From contig JAAONU010000001.1 in assembly GCA_012932295.1 (NCBI GenBank), positions 7,897,104 through 7,961,103 of the forward strand: a stretch of 64,000 nt of DNA, given 5' to 3'. Within the stretch, counting starts at the first letter, position 1. Each line of letters begins with the position of its first letter. Under the pieces are notes generated by a model that was not told the origin of the DNA, ran no database searches, and was given only the letters and a program-made list of their open reading frames with translations. The position numbers and the translations under genes were made by a program. Source of the DNA: Cyclina sinensis. Its lineage: Eukaryota; Mollusca; Bivalvia; Venerida; Veneridae. This document shows positions 35,645 through 48,119 of the stretch, in pieces.

Positions 35645-38600
35645 ATGATAAATGGGACAGATACATGTACATTTCAGAAAGAGGAAGATCTGTCTTCAAA
35701 ACATCTTTCTGTATTTCCCACAGATGTGTTACAGAATCCACATGTTGAATATCTTTTAATTGACTATAACGATATAGAAGACCTACCTTCTGAAATTGGA
35801 GATTGTTTGCAATCACTTAAATGTTTCTCCGCCATTGGAAATAACTTAAAAGTGTTACCAGAATCGTTCGGGAATTTGATTCACTTAGAGGAAGTTTACT
35901 TAAATGAAAATGGTATTATTAAACTGCCAGATTCATTGAAAAAATTAAAACATCTTGTTACTTTGAAACTAACTGGAAACCAACTGGAGACTTTGCCGGA
36001 AGATTTTGGAGAGTTAACATCATTAGAAATTTTAAGTTGTGATGAAAATGTGTTGTGTCGAGTACCAAAGACATTTGGATTGCTGGAAAACTTGAAGGAG
36101 TTAGAACTTGGTTGTAATGAGATTGACAGTTTGTCAGAAGGATTTGGAATGCTAAAATCATTAGAAATTCTCAATCTGAGTAGTAATAAGCTGAAATCTT
36201 TGCCAGAAAGTTTTGGCTATCTGCCAAATTTGAAAACTTTAGATCTGTCTGCAAATGAAATCAAATTTCTGCCATCCACTTGCCAATCATGCAACTCCTT
36301 ACAAAAGTTTTATGCTGACAGTAATCTGCTACAAATGTTACCTCCATGGGTATCTGATCTTGTGAACATAGTTGAGTTTTCAGTGAAAGATAATCAGTTT
36401 CAGCACCAAGCATTGCCTGATGGCTTCCCTAAAGCTTCCAGAAAGCTCAAACATTTAGATATGAGTGGTAATTTTATGTCAGACTTGCCATACTGTATTG
36501 GAGAACTTGAAGCACTTGAATTTTTTCACCTTGGAAGTGTGATAGGAGAGTTGGAGAGGAGACACTTTCAGAATGGCAACTGGTTGGCTGAAATACCTGA
36601 CAGTATTTGCTGTTTGAAAAATTTAAAAGAACTACATGTTGATGAAAATCAGCTGCGTGAGCTGCCTGCCAACTTCGGGGACCTGATTTCTCTTGAAATA
36701 TTGGACCTAGGTTAGTAGATGTTAGAAGTTGTTTCTACTTTTGCAGCCAGTGACATTTATGCTGTCCGATTATGGTCTGCTCAGGTACTTATAGTCTTAA
36801 CATTATCTGCTCTTGTACATGTACTTGCTGTCTGATCGTGGTCAGTAGTTGTACTTGCTGTCTGATCATGGTCAACACTGGTGCTTGTTGTCTTGTCCTG
36901 GTCTACCCGGATATTTTCAGTCTTACCATGTTCCAGGGATATCAATAGATGCAGATTCTTGCATTTTGATGCAACCAAATTTGAATTTTTCTACTTTTGA
37001 CCCTAGCTAATTCTGAGCTTGGGGTCATTATGATGCAAGAGAATTTGGAAAAATGGGCCACATTTTGCAAGAAAAAAGATCAATATTGTGTCTATTGCAT
37101 TTTAAATATAAAGTAAATACCAAATGAAGTTAAATGAATTTCATAAGTAGTAAATTTCACTGAATACAACATATAACTCGTGATAATTTGATTATGACCC
37201 CTTGAAAATTCTCAGCAGTGGTCAAATGACCCCAAGTTTTCAAAAGTTATTGAAATCCCTGTGTTCTACACTGGTACTGACTGTCTAGTCATGGTCAGTA
37301 CTCAGTAGTGGTACTTGGTCTACACAAGTACTTGCTGCATGATCATGATCTGCAATTGCACTTCCTGTCTAAACTTGATCTGCACTGGTACTTGCTGTCA
37401 GGTCATAGTCTGCATTGGGACTTGCAGTCTATACTGCACTGTTCACTACCGAGTCACCCAGATTAGTCATAAATACATTGTCAAGTTATAAAACTTAACC
37501 TGTTTCCAAACATTTTTTGTTCTAGGCCAGAATCTGCTTCATGTGTTACCTGAATCATTTGGGAACCTTAAGTCATTGAGGATTTGTATGTTGTCAAAGA
37601 ACCATCTTATGTGGCTACCTAGCAACTTTGGTGACCTTTCAGCCCTGGAAGATCTTAGGCTGGATGATAATGAAGTATTTCAATTTTAATAAGTCAAGTT
37701 TTTTTTTTCAATTTCAAATAAAGTTAAATGTTGAAAAATCATGATGTACTCTGTCAAATGAAGCTAGCTTATGAAATCTAGTGAATAAATGGATCATGCT
37801 TTACTAAATATCTTAATATGAAATTTTCAACACAGATTTTATTTTCATTTGCAAAAGACCAAAGTTTAGAGTTTAGTCTACACCATCATTATAAAAGTTG
37901 ACTGGTAATAGAGTAAAAGTGCTGTATTATATAAATACATCAAAAGTGACCCTATTTTTGGCCACCCTGAAAGTCATGACTGATGTTTTATTTCAGCTTG
38001 CAGAGCTTCCCGAGTCATTCTGTAAACTAATTAAGCTTAAAACCCTTGACCTGTTCAGTAACAGACTACGAGAGATTCCATCAGCTTTACATTACCTGAA
38101 AAACCTGGTTAGACTGGATTTAGAATATGTAAGTATTTACTTTGTATGATATACTGTTAGTTGAGAAACTTCTATATTTTACTTAGAAGGGAAAACAAGA
38201 TCTTCAGCTGATGTTCATCCCGCTCAGCTGTTTCCTGGTTTCAATTAAGTACTTGCAATTGAACGAGGAAAGTAACTGGAGAGTAATACACCAGGTGGGT
38301 TTGGAACCAGGCTGTTCACAACTTTGTATTTTTATAATAGTACCTGAAGTTGAGAAACTTGATATGTAACTCAACAGAGAATTTTATTTAGTAACGTTTA
38401 TTTAGGAGAAAGAAAATTGTAAGTTATTTTTATTGCAGTCAAGTTTAAGGTACCTATGGTGACTTTTTGTGATGTGTCTTTGTCTGTTTTAATGCTTTAT
38501 GCATTGTGCATCATCAACATTTTGCATACACAACATTTCCTCTTATTCACCCAGGCCTAGAGTTTTCATATTTTGCATTTTGCATGATGTAGTCGACTTT

Positions 38601-41600
38601 TAAGGTCCAGATTCACTTACAAAGATAAAATACATGTTTACTAAAATAACAAGCTTTACTGATGTGTAACAACCATGCTTCTTACAAAGTTTCCCATTAT
38701 TCAAGCAGCTACATGAAAAATCCATATTTAAAAATCTGCAGGAAACATCAGTTCTCAATGGTTTTCTATAACTTGATGATACATCAACTAAATGCTAATA
38801 AACTACAGTCACATAGGTAGTCACATGACCCAAGGAAGATCTTAATTTATCACAAACATATCAAATGTCCAGTGGCTGTTATCAGTTTTGATGCTTGTTA
38901 GATGAATAGTTGTAGCACCTGTAATTCTTTTAATTCTCGAAAAATCTAGCAAAGGTGCTAGTGAAACTGTATCTTAAACTGTATCTTAACAAATATTTTG
39001 AAAATTATACCCTTGGGTAAGCATTAGCTTACATATATCTCTGCCTGTCCCCCACCTTTTTACGCCCCTGCCATTAGAAGAATGTTGATGGGATATTAAG
39101 TGTTGCACCTTAAAGGAAAATGCTTTCACAGATTTCATTTGTATTTTACCTGTGTACGTATCTTATGAAACTACAGATTCCTTTAGAAATTTGGTGTGAC
39201 ACCTCCAGTTTTGTCAGAGTTATGACCCTTTTCTGACTTAATTTCTAATGAGAACCAAATTTCCTAACATTTAGAGGACTAAGTTTTATACTGATTGGTT
39301 CATTACATACCTCAACAGTTATATTGCTTTTGACATTCCACCTGTCTTTTCTTACATTTAAACCATCTGTTTATGATCCTCTGTCAACATTTGAGCACTG
39401 CATGGGCATCTGTGTCCCATGAGCATAATTCTAGTTTCAGTCACTTGGGGTCACTTGCTTTTGAATACAGATACATAGGAGAATACTTGAAAAATCTTTG
39501 TGTCTGAAATCATAAGATTTTAGATTTTGCATTCATGATTTTTTAGTAGGTCTTTATGCAAATTGCTAAACTAGCACCTGAGGGGTCAGTATTGGTCCTG
39601 ACTTACTTCTTTAAGCCAGTATAGCTATTATGAAGAAAAATATGTGAAATATGTTTAAGACATAGAGATTTCAAATTTAGCATGTAGCAATTACAAAGAT
39701 TGCTAGAATTATTTCTACCTGGTTATCTTGACCTGACTGAAAGATTCACAGGTTTTACATGTATAGGGATATAATGTACATACAGGAAAATGTTCAAGAA
39801 CATTTTATGAGTACCGTAGTTGTTCTCACGTGAGCAATTCAGGGCTATCATAACCCTCCAGACCTGTTGTTTTTAGATTACATTAGTATTTAATTGTGCT
39901 TTCAAGATTTTTCATAATCATTAACTAGGGATGCACATTTTATGAGGGACACAGATTTTTTTCTTTTAAGGAGTCTTAATTATAGATGTTGTCTGTAGTA
40001 TTTTCCTGCACTGACATTCTAACAAACCTCACTATTTTTTACAGAATGACTTTCAAATTCCTCTAAGTGAAGTTCCTCAAATCCTAATGGAGACCAAATA
40101 TCCTGAGAGAGATCCTGACTTGAAAGATAACTGGAGAGGCAGACCTAGGCAAGTTGCATTAAAATTGGACAGAACTATTATCAAGGTAAGCCACTGAATG
40201 ATTTTCTGTCTGGTATAAATTTCTAGCTCACCTGAGCACAAAGTGCTCAAGGGTGAGCTATTGGGATCATTGATTGTCCTGCATGCATCTTCAACAATTT
40301 GACTTGAACGACTTCTCCTCCTAAACCGCTAAGCCAACTTTGACGAAACATGCTTGGGATATTCCTTGCATGAAGCTCTACCAAAATTGTTCAAAGAATT
40401 GAATTCCATCAAGGACTCTGGTTGCTATGGCAACAGAAAGGAAAAACTTTGAAAATCATTTTGTCTGAAACCACAAGACCCTTAAGTCATAAGATTTGAT
40501 ATGTAGCATTGTCTAGTGGACCTCTACCAGATTTGTTCAAATTATACCCCTGGGGTCAAATTTGGCCCTGCCCGGGTGATGGGGGGATCAATTGATTTTA
40601 CATAGACTTATAAAGGGAAAACTTTGAAAATCTTCTTGTCTGAAAACACAAGGTCCCGAGCCGTAAGATTTGGTATGTAGCATTGTCTAGTGGACCTCTA
40701 TCAAGTTTATTCAAATTACACCCCTGGGGTTAAATTTGGCCCGGCCCTTGGGGTTAATTGATTTTACATAGGCATGTATAGGGAAAGATTTGAAAATCTT
40801 CTTGTCTGAAACCACAAGGCCCTGAGCCTTAAGATTTGGTACGTATCATTGTCTAGTGGACATCTACCAGGTTTTTTTGTTCAAATTATATCTCTGGGGT
40901 CAAATTTGGCCCTGCCCCGAGGGTCAATTGATTTTACATAGGCTTATACAGGCAAAACTTAAAAAAACTTCTTGTCTGAAACCACAAAGCATAGAACTTA
41001 GATATTTTTGATTGAGCATCAGCTAGAGGTCATCTTCAAAGTTTGTTCAAATTATGCCCCTCGAGTGAAAATTGGCTCTACCCTTGGGGTCACTTGAATT
41101 CATATAGATTTATATAGGGAGATTCTTAAAAAAGCTTCTGATGTTTGCTCAAAAGCAGACCCAAAGGCAAAGTATTCAGGTGAGCAATCTAGGGCCATTA
41201 TGGGCCTCTAGGGCCTCTTATTATTTATTGATTTTAGTTACTCTAAAAACTGTAGGCTATTTGCTTTATACTGAGGTATATGAACAAATTGTGCCAGCAG
41301 AGTTGTATTATATGTGACTTTAAGAGTGCAATATGATATATATCTCAGCAGCAGGAACAAGAACTGATAACTCAGTGCAGAGCAAATGGCCTTTTTTTTT
41401 ACTGCATACCCCATATTAGAAAAAAGAACATATAGAACAGAATAGGATATATATTTTAGTGTTTTTGTAATACCATAAGGCTAGGAGTAGATCTACAAAT
41501 TACCACAAAGCTGCCATTATTATGTACTACAAAATTATTAAATGCTTCAACCACGCGACAATTTTATAAATGGAAATAGTATTTCTTGTGAGTAGTGTAA

Positions 41601-44213
41601 GTTCATGCATGAAATCTATAAGTTTCACATATGAAATATCAGATTTGCTACCCACCCATTATTTGTAAGGAAAAAATATTGACTCTTTTTTAGATGAAAA
41701 GAGAGGTACAGCAGACCTTTTCACAAAAAAATCTTACGATTTATCTTAAGATTTTAACTAACGATAATCGTAAGAGAAATCTTAAGTCATTTTCACAAAA
41801 CCAGTCGTAATTAATTTTTTTTCTTATGATAATTCTTATTCAAGATAAGAACTTATGATACATTTTACTTGTAAATGTTACATTTTACACTTACAAACGG
41901 GTAACATCAATCGTTAGGTTAAGACAGATTTTACACTTAAGATTTTCTTACGACTTTTTGTGAAAAGGATATTTATCATAAGATTTCTCTTACGAAAAAA
42001 AATTGTCGTAAGATTTTTTTTGAAAAGGTCTGCAAGAGTTTTATGTTGTGTGTGCAATAATAGTTTATATTTGCTATCATCAGAAAAGCCAGAATTCTTG
42101 TTACACAGCAGAAAGATTAAATTCTCCATAATAATTTAGTGTATTGTGAAGTTATGAATTGTTCCATTGTGTGAATTTAAGTTTATCAGTCTGTTAATTT
42201 CAGGTGAGTTTTAAATGTTAAGGACTGTCAGCTTGTATTTTTCTTCTGTTTTTTCTATCTTAAATGAAATTGTAAGTCCAGAAATTTTGTGTACAACTAC
42301 TTAAAAAACACGTAATTGGTCATTCTTATTTAGAATTATAAGAAAGAGACTATCACAGTTTCTTTATTAGAAGAATTGCACCAATATCACATTGTACTAG
42401 TTACATTTTTTAATGTCAGATTTAGAATATTGTAATGCTCTTGTATATGTTGTTATATCCTTTGATTTCAAGAACGACTGCTGAATTTATAAATGCAGTC
42501 TTAAGATAAAGAGAAACAAGAAGGAAAAACTTACAAATGAATATTTGGCAACAAGTTCAGTTCACTCACATTTTTTTCTTCAGAAAATAACACTTTAGAT
42601 GCTTTTAATCAAGTAAATTAATACCGGCAGGGAAAGTGTCATAACAGTTTTGAAGAAATGCTATGGTATGAATTGCATCCTTGTAGGCGGCGCAAGGACA
42701 GACTTATGAAGTTGTGACACCAAGACTTTGAAACTAGTATTCATTTCATGTATCTGTAGTTTTAATCTTCATTAAAGATGACGAAAGCCATCTTTATTCA
42801 AATACATGTTGTATAAGAAGGCACGATGTTATTCATTATTTAACTTTTAGGCACCAGACTATGGTCCCCTGGAGGACTTTGAACCTCCTCCCCCTGATCT
42901 CAACTTAAGTGAAGACTGTCTCATAATGGCTATGAAAAGAAATCTGTCCATTTGGAAAAGTCATACAGACACAAGTGCACAGCGCCGACCAGCCAGACGG
43001 AAACCCCAGCCAAGACGAACTTATGACTCGGGGTCAAATGAGAACAGTGAGGACGCAGAAAACTTTGAGCATAACCTCGATATTGATAGCAATAGCGGCA
43101 GTGATTATGAGGATAGCGGGACAGATTATGACAATGCCAGTGATACAGATGATGATGATGAATTCGAGCCACCTGTCTATGTTAAACCTACAGAATGGAG
43201 TGGTATGTTTTTCATACATGTTCATTTCCTAGGAGTTTCAGTTAAGTTTCACAAATACTGAAAAAGAGAACCAAACACAATGGATATTTTTATATACTTT
43301 AAAGGCTACTTATACCAATTGGCTTTCATGCAATACATACATTTTTCTTTCTTAGACTAATGGTAAACTGTTTGGTTAACATTTATTCTTTCTTTTGCTG
43401 TGAATTCAGAAAACTGCTTTTACATTTCAACCTCGGGTAAAATTATTTTTGAATTGGTAAGAAAATATCATTATTGAAGCTGCTACACTCTATTGAGGTA
43501 TTCATAACACATCATTTCAAGATGATTAAATGCAAATATTATAATACAAATATTAAATGCTTTAGGTATGAACAAGGCCAAAGAAAATGGAGGGACACAT
43601 GTAAATGTACAAGCCATGTTAGAGGAGACAGAATGTTGGGATGAGGAAGTGGACGCTAACGCCCAGCAGTTTGGTGGGTAGTAGGCCTGATGATATTTTC
43701 AAAAAGAAATATTTGAATGTAATTGTTCAAAGTGGCCATAAGTATACCAGGAATGAGAGTAGTTCCATTAGTTTGTATAATACAAAAAGATACTTTTTTT
43801 TGCTTTTATATATTACTTTAAAAAAAAATTGTATAATTAGGAGAAGAAAATGTTTCCAAGTTATCATTTAACTGATGTTTGTATAAACTTATGTCTTTAA
43901 CACAAAGATGCAATGCATTGGAAAAATCCTGGTCCCTATGGAATCCAAACTCAAGAAGAAAAGTTGTTCAGCATTTGAGTATATAAAGATATTAAATGAT
44001 TAAATTTTTATTACAGACGAAACACCTGTGTATGTCCACCCCACCAAGTTGTACTACACACCTATTGACAATGGAAAGTTTACATTTACCCCTTTTGATA
44101 TTCATGAACAGGACTATGTGAAAAGACCTGAGCAATACGCTGTCGAAGAGGGTCAGTTTGACAACTGTGATATAGATGATACCAAATTCGTCCATGTTGA
44201 TCCTGTGTTCTAA
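35645..44213 (+). CDS. Leucine-rich-repeat protein with acidic C-terminal tail, 7 exons
   Basis: Coding exons are 35645-36710, 37526-37674, 37997-38128, 40045-40185, 42851-43202, 43566-43673 and 44017-44213 (stop TAA). All introns are GT-AG with matching phases, giving about 714 residues. Residues about 30-440 form roughly 18 leucine-rich repeats of about 23 residues with the SHOC2/PIRL-like pattern LxxLxLxxNxLxxLPxxFGxL; repeats 10 and 12 are irregular. Three introns (after exons 1-3) fall at the same point of the repeat. Then come a proline-rich linker, a basic patch (RRPARRKPQPRR, possible nuclear signal), a strongly acidic Ser/Asp/Glu stretch (about residues 525-560) and a tail (VYVHPTKLYY to FVHVDPVF) that I do not recognise. 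No signal peptide or membrane segment: an intracellular scaffold is likely. The frame stays open 5' of the ATG to an acceptor at 35619, so an upstream coding exon is possible. Confidence 0.88.
36765..37445. repeat. 30-bp minisatellite in LRR-gene intron 1, in two blocks
   Basis: Degenerate 30-bp units of the form GTACTTGCTGTCTGATCATG, then GTCTGCACTG, occupy 36765-36920 and 37255-37445. They are separated by about 330 bp of unrelated AT-rich sequence. On the minus strand they read as DHDQTAST repeats in a 65-codon ORF, which I regard as a by-product. Confidence 0.8.
38610..38940. repeat. Diverged dispersed repeat, LRR-gene intron 3
   Basis: Partner of the copy at 18755-19060: shared blocks ACTTACAAAGATAAAATACA, TCTGCAGGAAACATCA and CACATAGGTAG appear in the same order. 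Confidence 0.55.
40222..41220 (-). mobile_element. GCTCACCTGAG-ended element, copy 2 (internally expanded)
   Basis: Begins AGCTCACCTGAGCACAAAGT and ends GGTGAGCAATCTAGGGCCAT, the reverse orientation of the copy at 16894. It holds four tandem internal units of about 165 bp, each with CTTCTTGTCTGAAACCACAA or a variant (about 40458, 40635, 40798 and 40970). In intron 4, antisense to the LRR gene. Non-coding. Confidence 0.85.
41711..42033. mobile_element. MITE with about 29-bp terminal inverted repeats
   Basis: The left end is GCAGACCTTTTCACAAAAAA followed by ATCTTACGA. The right end is its reverse complement with one gap. The interior repeats TCTTACGA and TCTTAAG motifs in both orientations, so most of its 323 bp can fold back. 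In LRR-gene intron 4. Confidence 0.85.
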
Positions 44214-44812
44214 ACAAATGCTGAAATTAATTTGCTTTTTTTTAATATATTGCATGGGAATAAGGAAGCTTTCTGACATGTGAACAGAAAATAACTATCT
44301 CTTTGTGCAGAGTATTTTCCCTTTGTCTTTATTTTTTTGATAGAAGACAGTGAATCTACATATATAAGCCAGTAGTTATTTCTGCATGTCTGCTATGTTG
44401 AAACACAGTTACAGAATTTTGAGAGCCTGAACTTTTTACTAACAAAATCATTCTTCCATATTGAAAAAAAAAACATATCAGTTCTAAGAGAATGCATTAA
44501 TGTAGCAGGTTTTTATTGGTGTTTTTTCCCCTTTTCTTACTAGTTGTTTATAATCTTGCTTTATCTTGTTGCTCAGTATGTTAGGAACTCAATATTTTCT
44601 TTCATTTTTTTCTAGCAGTCTCTGACTCTGTTTCTATTTTGTTAAGGACAATTTCCAACTTCACTTTTTCACATAATTAGTACATATCTTTAGTCTGTTT
44701 AAAAAGGACTGACCATTGCTTTTTCTGTAACAGAACATGTCTTTTAGGTTTCTTTCCTGCATGTAAATACATTGTGAGTTGATGTAAGTTTTAAAGAATA
44801 CTTTGAAGGCAA

Positions 44813-44818
44813 AATAAA
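44813..44818 (+). terminator. Candidate polyadenylation signal of the LRR gene
   Basis: AATAAA about 600 bp after the stop codon, followed by a T-rich run at 44823-44833. It is the clearest such signal downstream, though later AT-rich sequence could offer others. Confidence 0.45.
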
Positions 44819-46270
44819 AAAAGTTTTTTTTTATGTAATTGTTTAAAATATAATGGTCATCTGAAGCATTTTTTGTTTTTTAATTGACTTTCATGTTATG
44901 TCTAGTGGCATTTGAAAAGCATCTTAAAATTAGAAAAAACTATATGAAATATTGCAAAATGTTTATATTAAGGGAACTTAGGTCTGGCACTAATTAACAT
45001 GTTCTGTTAGTGTCATTTGTACATGCATATGAGCATGTTTTATATTTACATTTTTGTTCCCTTTAATTTTGATATTAGTATTGTAGTTAAAATAAAAAGG
45101 AACTGTTGTAAAGTATGTCATAGGAAGACTTTAAAAGTTCCTTATTTTAGAGGTACCTGATTAATCAAATGCTTGTCTGAAATTGCTTTTATTAGTTTCC
45201 TTTTCAACTTGATTGATTTTTTTTCACAAATAAGAAATTAGCAGGTAGTTGATGGCAATGACAAAATTTTGCTTTCTTTTTTGATAAAATTATTTCAGAA
45301 CAAATTTTTTTGAAAGTGTCTTTTTGAATAATTAAGCTGTTACGTTGAATTTAAAACCCAAAAGATTAAAAAAGGTAATTAAATGATTAAGTCTGTTGAT
45401 TTTTAATAATTTGTATAAAAAGTTTCTTCTATTGAAATTCATCAGTTGTTGGGATTCCAGAAAGGGAAAACCGTTATACATGTAACTTTATTTTACATCT
45501 GAAATTTAATTGAAAGTTTTCAGAAATAACGTTTATAAGATGCATATTATTAAATGAGTTAATTATATAACACCTCATAGTTGTTATAATGGCCAGCCTG
45601 TGTTGTTATAATGGCCTGCCTGTGTTGTTATAATGGCCAGAATGTGTTGTTATAATGGCCAGCCTGTGTTGTTATAATGGCCAGCCTGTGTATGGACGTC
45701 AGTTTGCACAATTTTCTTGCCTGAAATTGTTTCAAAATAACTGGAAACAAATATTTGTAAAGATAACACTTTTTGTAGATATCACACAAAAACATACTGC
45801 TAGGCTTGAAAATGTTTTCTTTCGTTGTGAATCTTTTAATAACTGAAATTTCCAGAGTTGAAAATTTGTTACCCTTTGGGTATAATATGGGAATTTGTGA
45901 ATTTTTTATATTTGACTTTAGGAGGATTGCAAATTTCTGTTTTGTTATTGCTTTAATATTTGTTTATGTATACTTCCTTTATTAGTAAGTTATTTTTTGT
46001 AATTTTCATTTTGTTTTAGATAGGGCAAACAAAAATAGGGTGCCTTGATGTGACAATGGCTTTTTTATTTGATTTTATGATTGATATTGGCTTTTTTACT
46101 TTATAAATATTATCAGATAGATACTTAATTAAAACCAAATTTTTCTCTAATAAATAATGATCAAACAGTTCCTTTGTTTCTCTTTATATAGTTGATGAAC
46201 TGCAGCTGGAACTTGATCCAGCGAATTGTGATAGAGATAAATTGTTGTGTTCTGCAAAAAGTTTCCTTTG
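44819..46270. other. Intergenic, AT-rich
   Basis: Apart from the 22-bp minisatellite at 45580-45689, I see no gene, transposon end or RNA here. Confidence 0.5.
45580..45689 (+). repeat. 22-bp minisatellite, five units
   Basis: Five exact-length copies of GTTGTTATAATGGCCAGCCT plus GT, with only four substitutions among them. Confidence 0.95.
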
Positions 46271-46420
46271 TTTCTTAAGTGTTTTGATAAGAATTAATCA
46301 AAGGACTGAAGTTCCTGAGAGCCGCCAAATGATATACACAATTTTGTCCATATCTTTTATGATTCATGGAAATATCCTGAAGGAAAACGTGACGTGACAA
46401 CACAACACCCAACACATTGT

Positions 46421-46732
46421 TTACCATACGAGAATAAGTTGTAAATGTCTGAACCATGGTGATGACTCCTGTGCAAAGGAAGACTTAAGACGATGCAGTG
46501 CAGGACCTGGATTTGTTTCAATGTCACCAGCAAGAAAAAGTAGAAGTGACATTAGAAAAATACCAGCAAATACAATACATTGCCACACTACTTGTTGAAA
46601 ACAATGTTTCTTATTCAACAGCCGCAGATTTCCATGCTGTGACGGGCAAAAAAGATTTCTCTGGTCCGCCAAGACACCAAATCTATGCCCATTACTGATA
46701 TCTATATGCCTCACGACAGGTGACCTTATCAT
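46421..46732 (-). pseudogene. Fragment encoding a 2A ribosome-skipping motif, probable LINE ORF remnant
   Basis: A 103-codon minus-strand frame contains LLLFLAGDIETNPGP (coding near 46500-46545). This matches the 2A consensus D-(V/I)-E-x-N-P-G-P with the usual hydrophobic stretch upstream. 2A motifs make ribosomes skip one peptide bond. In invertebrates they are known near the N-terminus of some APE-type non-LTR retrotransposon ORFs and in some NLR-type proteins. About 27 codons follow the motif before a stop, and nothing recognisable continues it. The frame opens at an ATG only loosely (no promoter or splice support). Most likely a retrotransposon fragment. Confidence 0.65.
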
Positions 46733-47146
46733 TTTTACTGTATAACTGCACGTAAAAAACTTTCAGTCTGTAGCTGTTTCTAAGCAATTTACCAGTGTCT
46801 ATGACAATTGGGTATATACTGTTTATTTCTAACTCCAAGGAATTCACAGAGTTTTCTGTCTCCAAGAAATTCATTGGGTATTCTATGTCCAAGATATTCA
46901 ATGTATGCTTTAAATGTACAGTAAGTTTGCGATGACTCAAAATAGTATGAGGGATCGCCTTTTTGTCGAGTCATCGCATCTGTCGAGTCATTGCATGTCG
47001 TGTCCCGTTTGTACTTTCTCTGGGATAACAACTTGATGTAACAACTCTACTATCTCTTCAAATTAAAAATTGCACTTAGTTCCTGTTAAACTGCTGATGT
47101 ACACTAAGAGTCTAAAATTGATTTCTGTACCCTAAGTTATATGATA

Positions 47147-47162
47147 ATAATAATAATAAATG
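47147..47162 (+). repeat. Short (AAT)n microsatellite
   Basis: Five consecutive ATA/AAT repeats, a simple sequence. Confidence 0.7.
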
Positions 47163-48119
47163 TCAAAATCCCGGATGTCGAACAATCTCAATAGCTAAAT
47201 GCCGGGTTTGAAAGTCCGGTAAGCAAGCAAAACGAAAAATAGTATGCTATGTTTACTGCGCCATTCTCTCTTCTGCTTCGTTCATTTATATGAGACACTT
47301 TATTTCACTTCTGTTCCTTTTAATTTTCAATGATTTTAAGTTTATAACCCGTTATTTTCCTTTTGAAGTTGACCACAGACTGGGGCGAATTAGGGGAGAT
47401 AACACAATCTTATATTGCTTTCCGATTATTTGCAGTACGCACATTGACCACTTTTTACCATGTCAAATGACGCTTACGATTTTGATTGGCCAAATTCAGG
47501 TCACGGATTGCTGACATGGGCGAAGTCGCTCCGCCAACGGATTTTTTGGTGAAATGCAGAATAATTTTGGCCTACAGGCATACATCTTTTTATGTTCATA
47601 ATAAATTACTTTATTAGGTTAAGTTTTAACACTGCTGTAATCGGGCTTTCGAAATTCCAGACGTTTCATACTGATCTACTTTTTAGTGTACTTGTACTCA
47701 ATGTTGGTAAAATGCCGAATCCGTTGAGTAAAGAATGAAAACAAGTCCGGCCGCAAACTGACTGCAAGGAGCCTGGCGGCTCAAAAATACATCTGCACTG
47801 AAATATGGGATTTCATAAAAACGGTTAGGTTCATTGCCTATTTAAAGAATTGCATTTTGATTGTTGGCTATTCAAAGAATTTCATTTCGCCTTTATCTCG
47901 TTGCAGCAGGATTACGACAAAAATTGATGACAAAAGAAACAGTCACCCTACTGTTCTTTTAAAACGAAATGTCTTTTGGTGATGTGGGACTCACAGAAAG
48001 GCTTATAGTAGACTTTACTGATCTTGTTTGTTGTGTAAAAAAATCCAAGGTAATTCTAAGAATTTGCTTGGTAATTTTGTCTCCAACCACGTATACATAT
48101 TGATTTTGTCCATGTTTGT

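Noticed and set aside
36781..36978. DHDQTAST-repeat minus-strand protein
   Set aside because: By-product of the intronic 30-bp minisatellite; no other coding evidence.
42930..43172. Histidine-rich 80-codon minus-strand frame
   Set aside because: It is the antisense of the acidic Asp/Glu codons of the LRR-gene exon 5.
46692..47031. Minus-strand frames next to the 2A motif as part of the same protein
   Set aside because: They are low-complexity, overlap in different frames and show no domain. The plus strand here consists of degenerate CCAAGAAATTC-like repeats.
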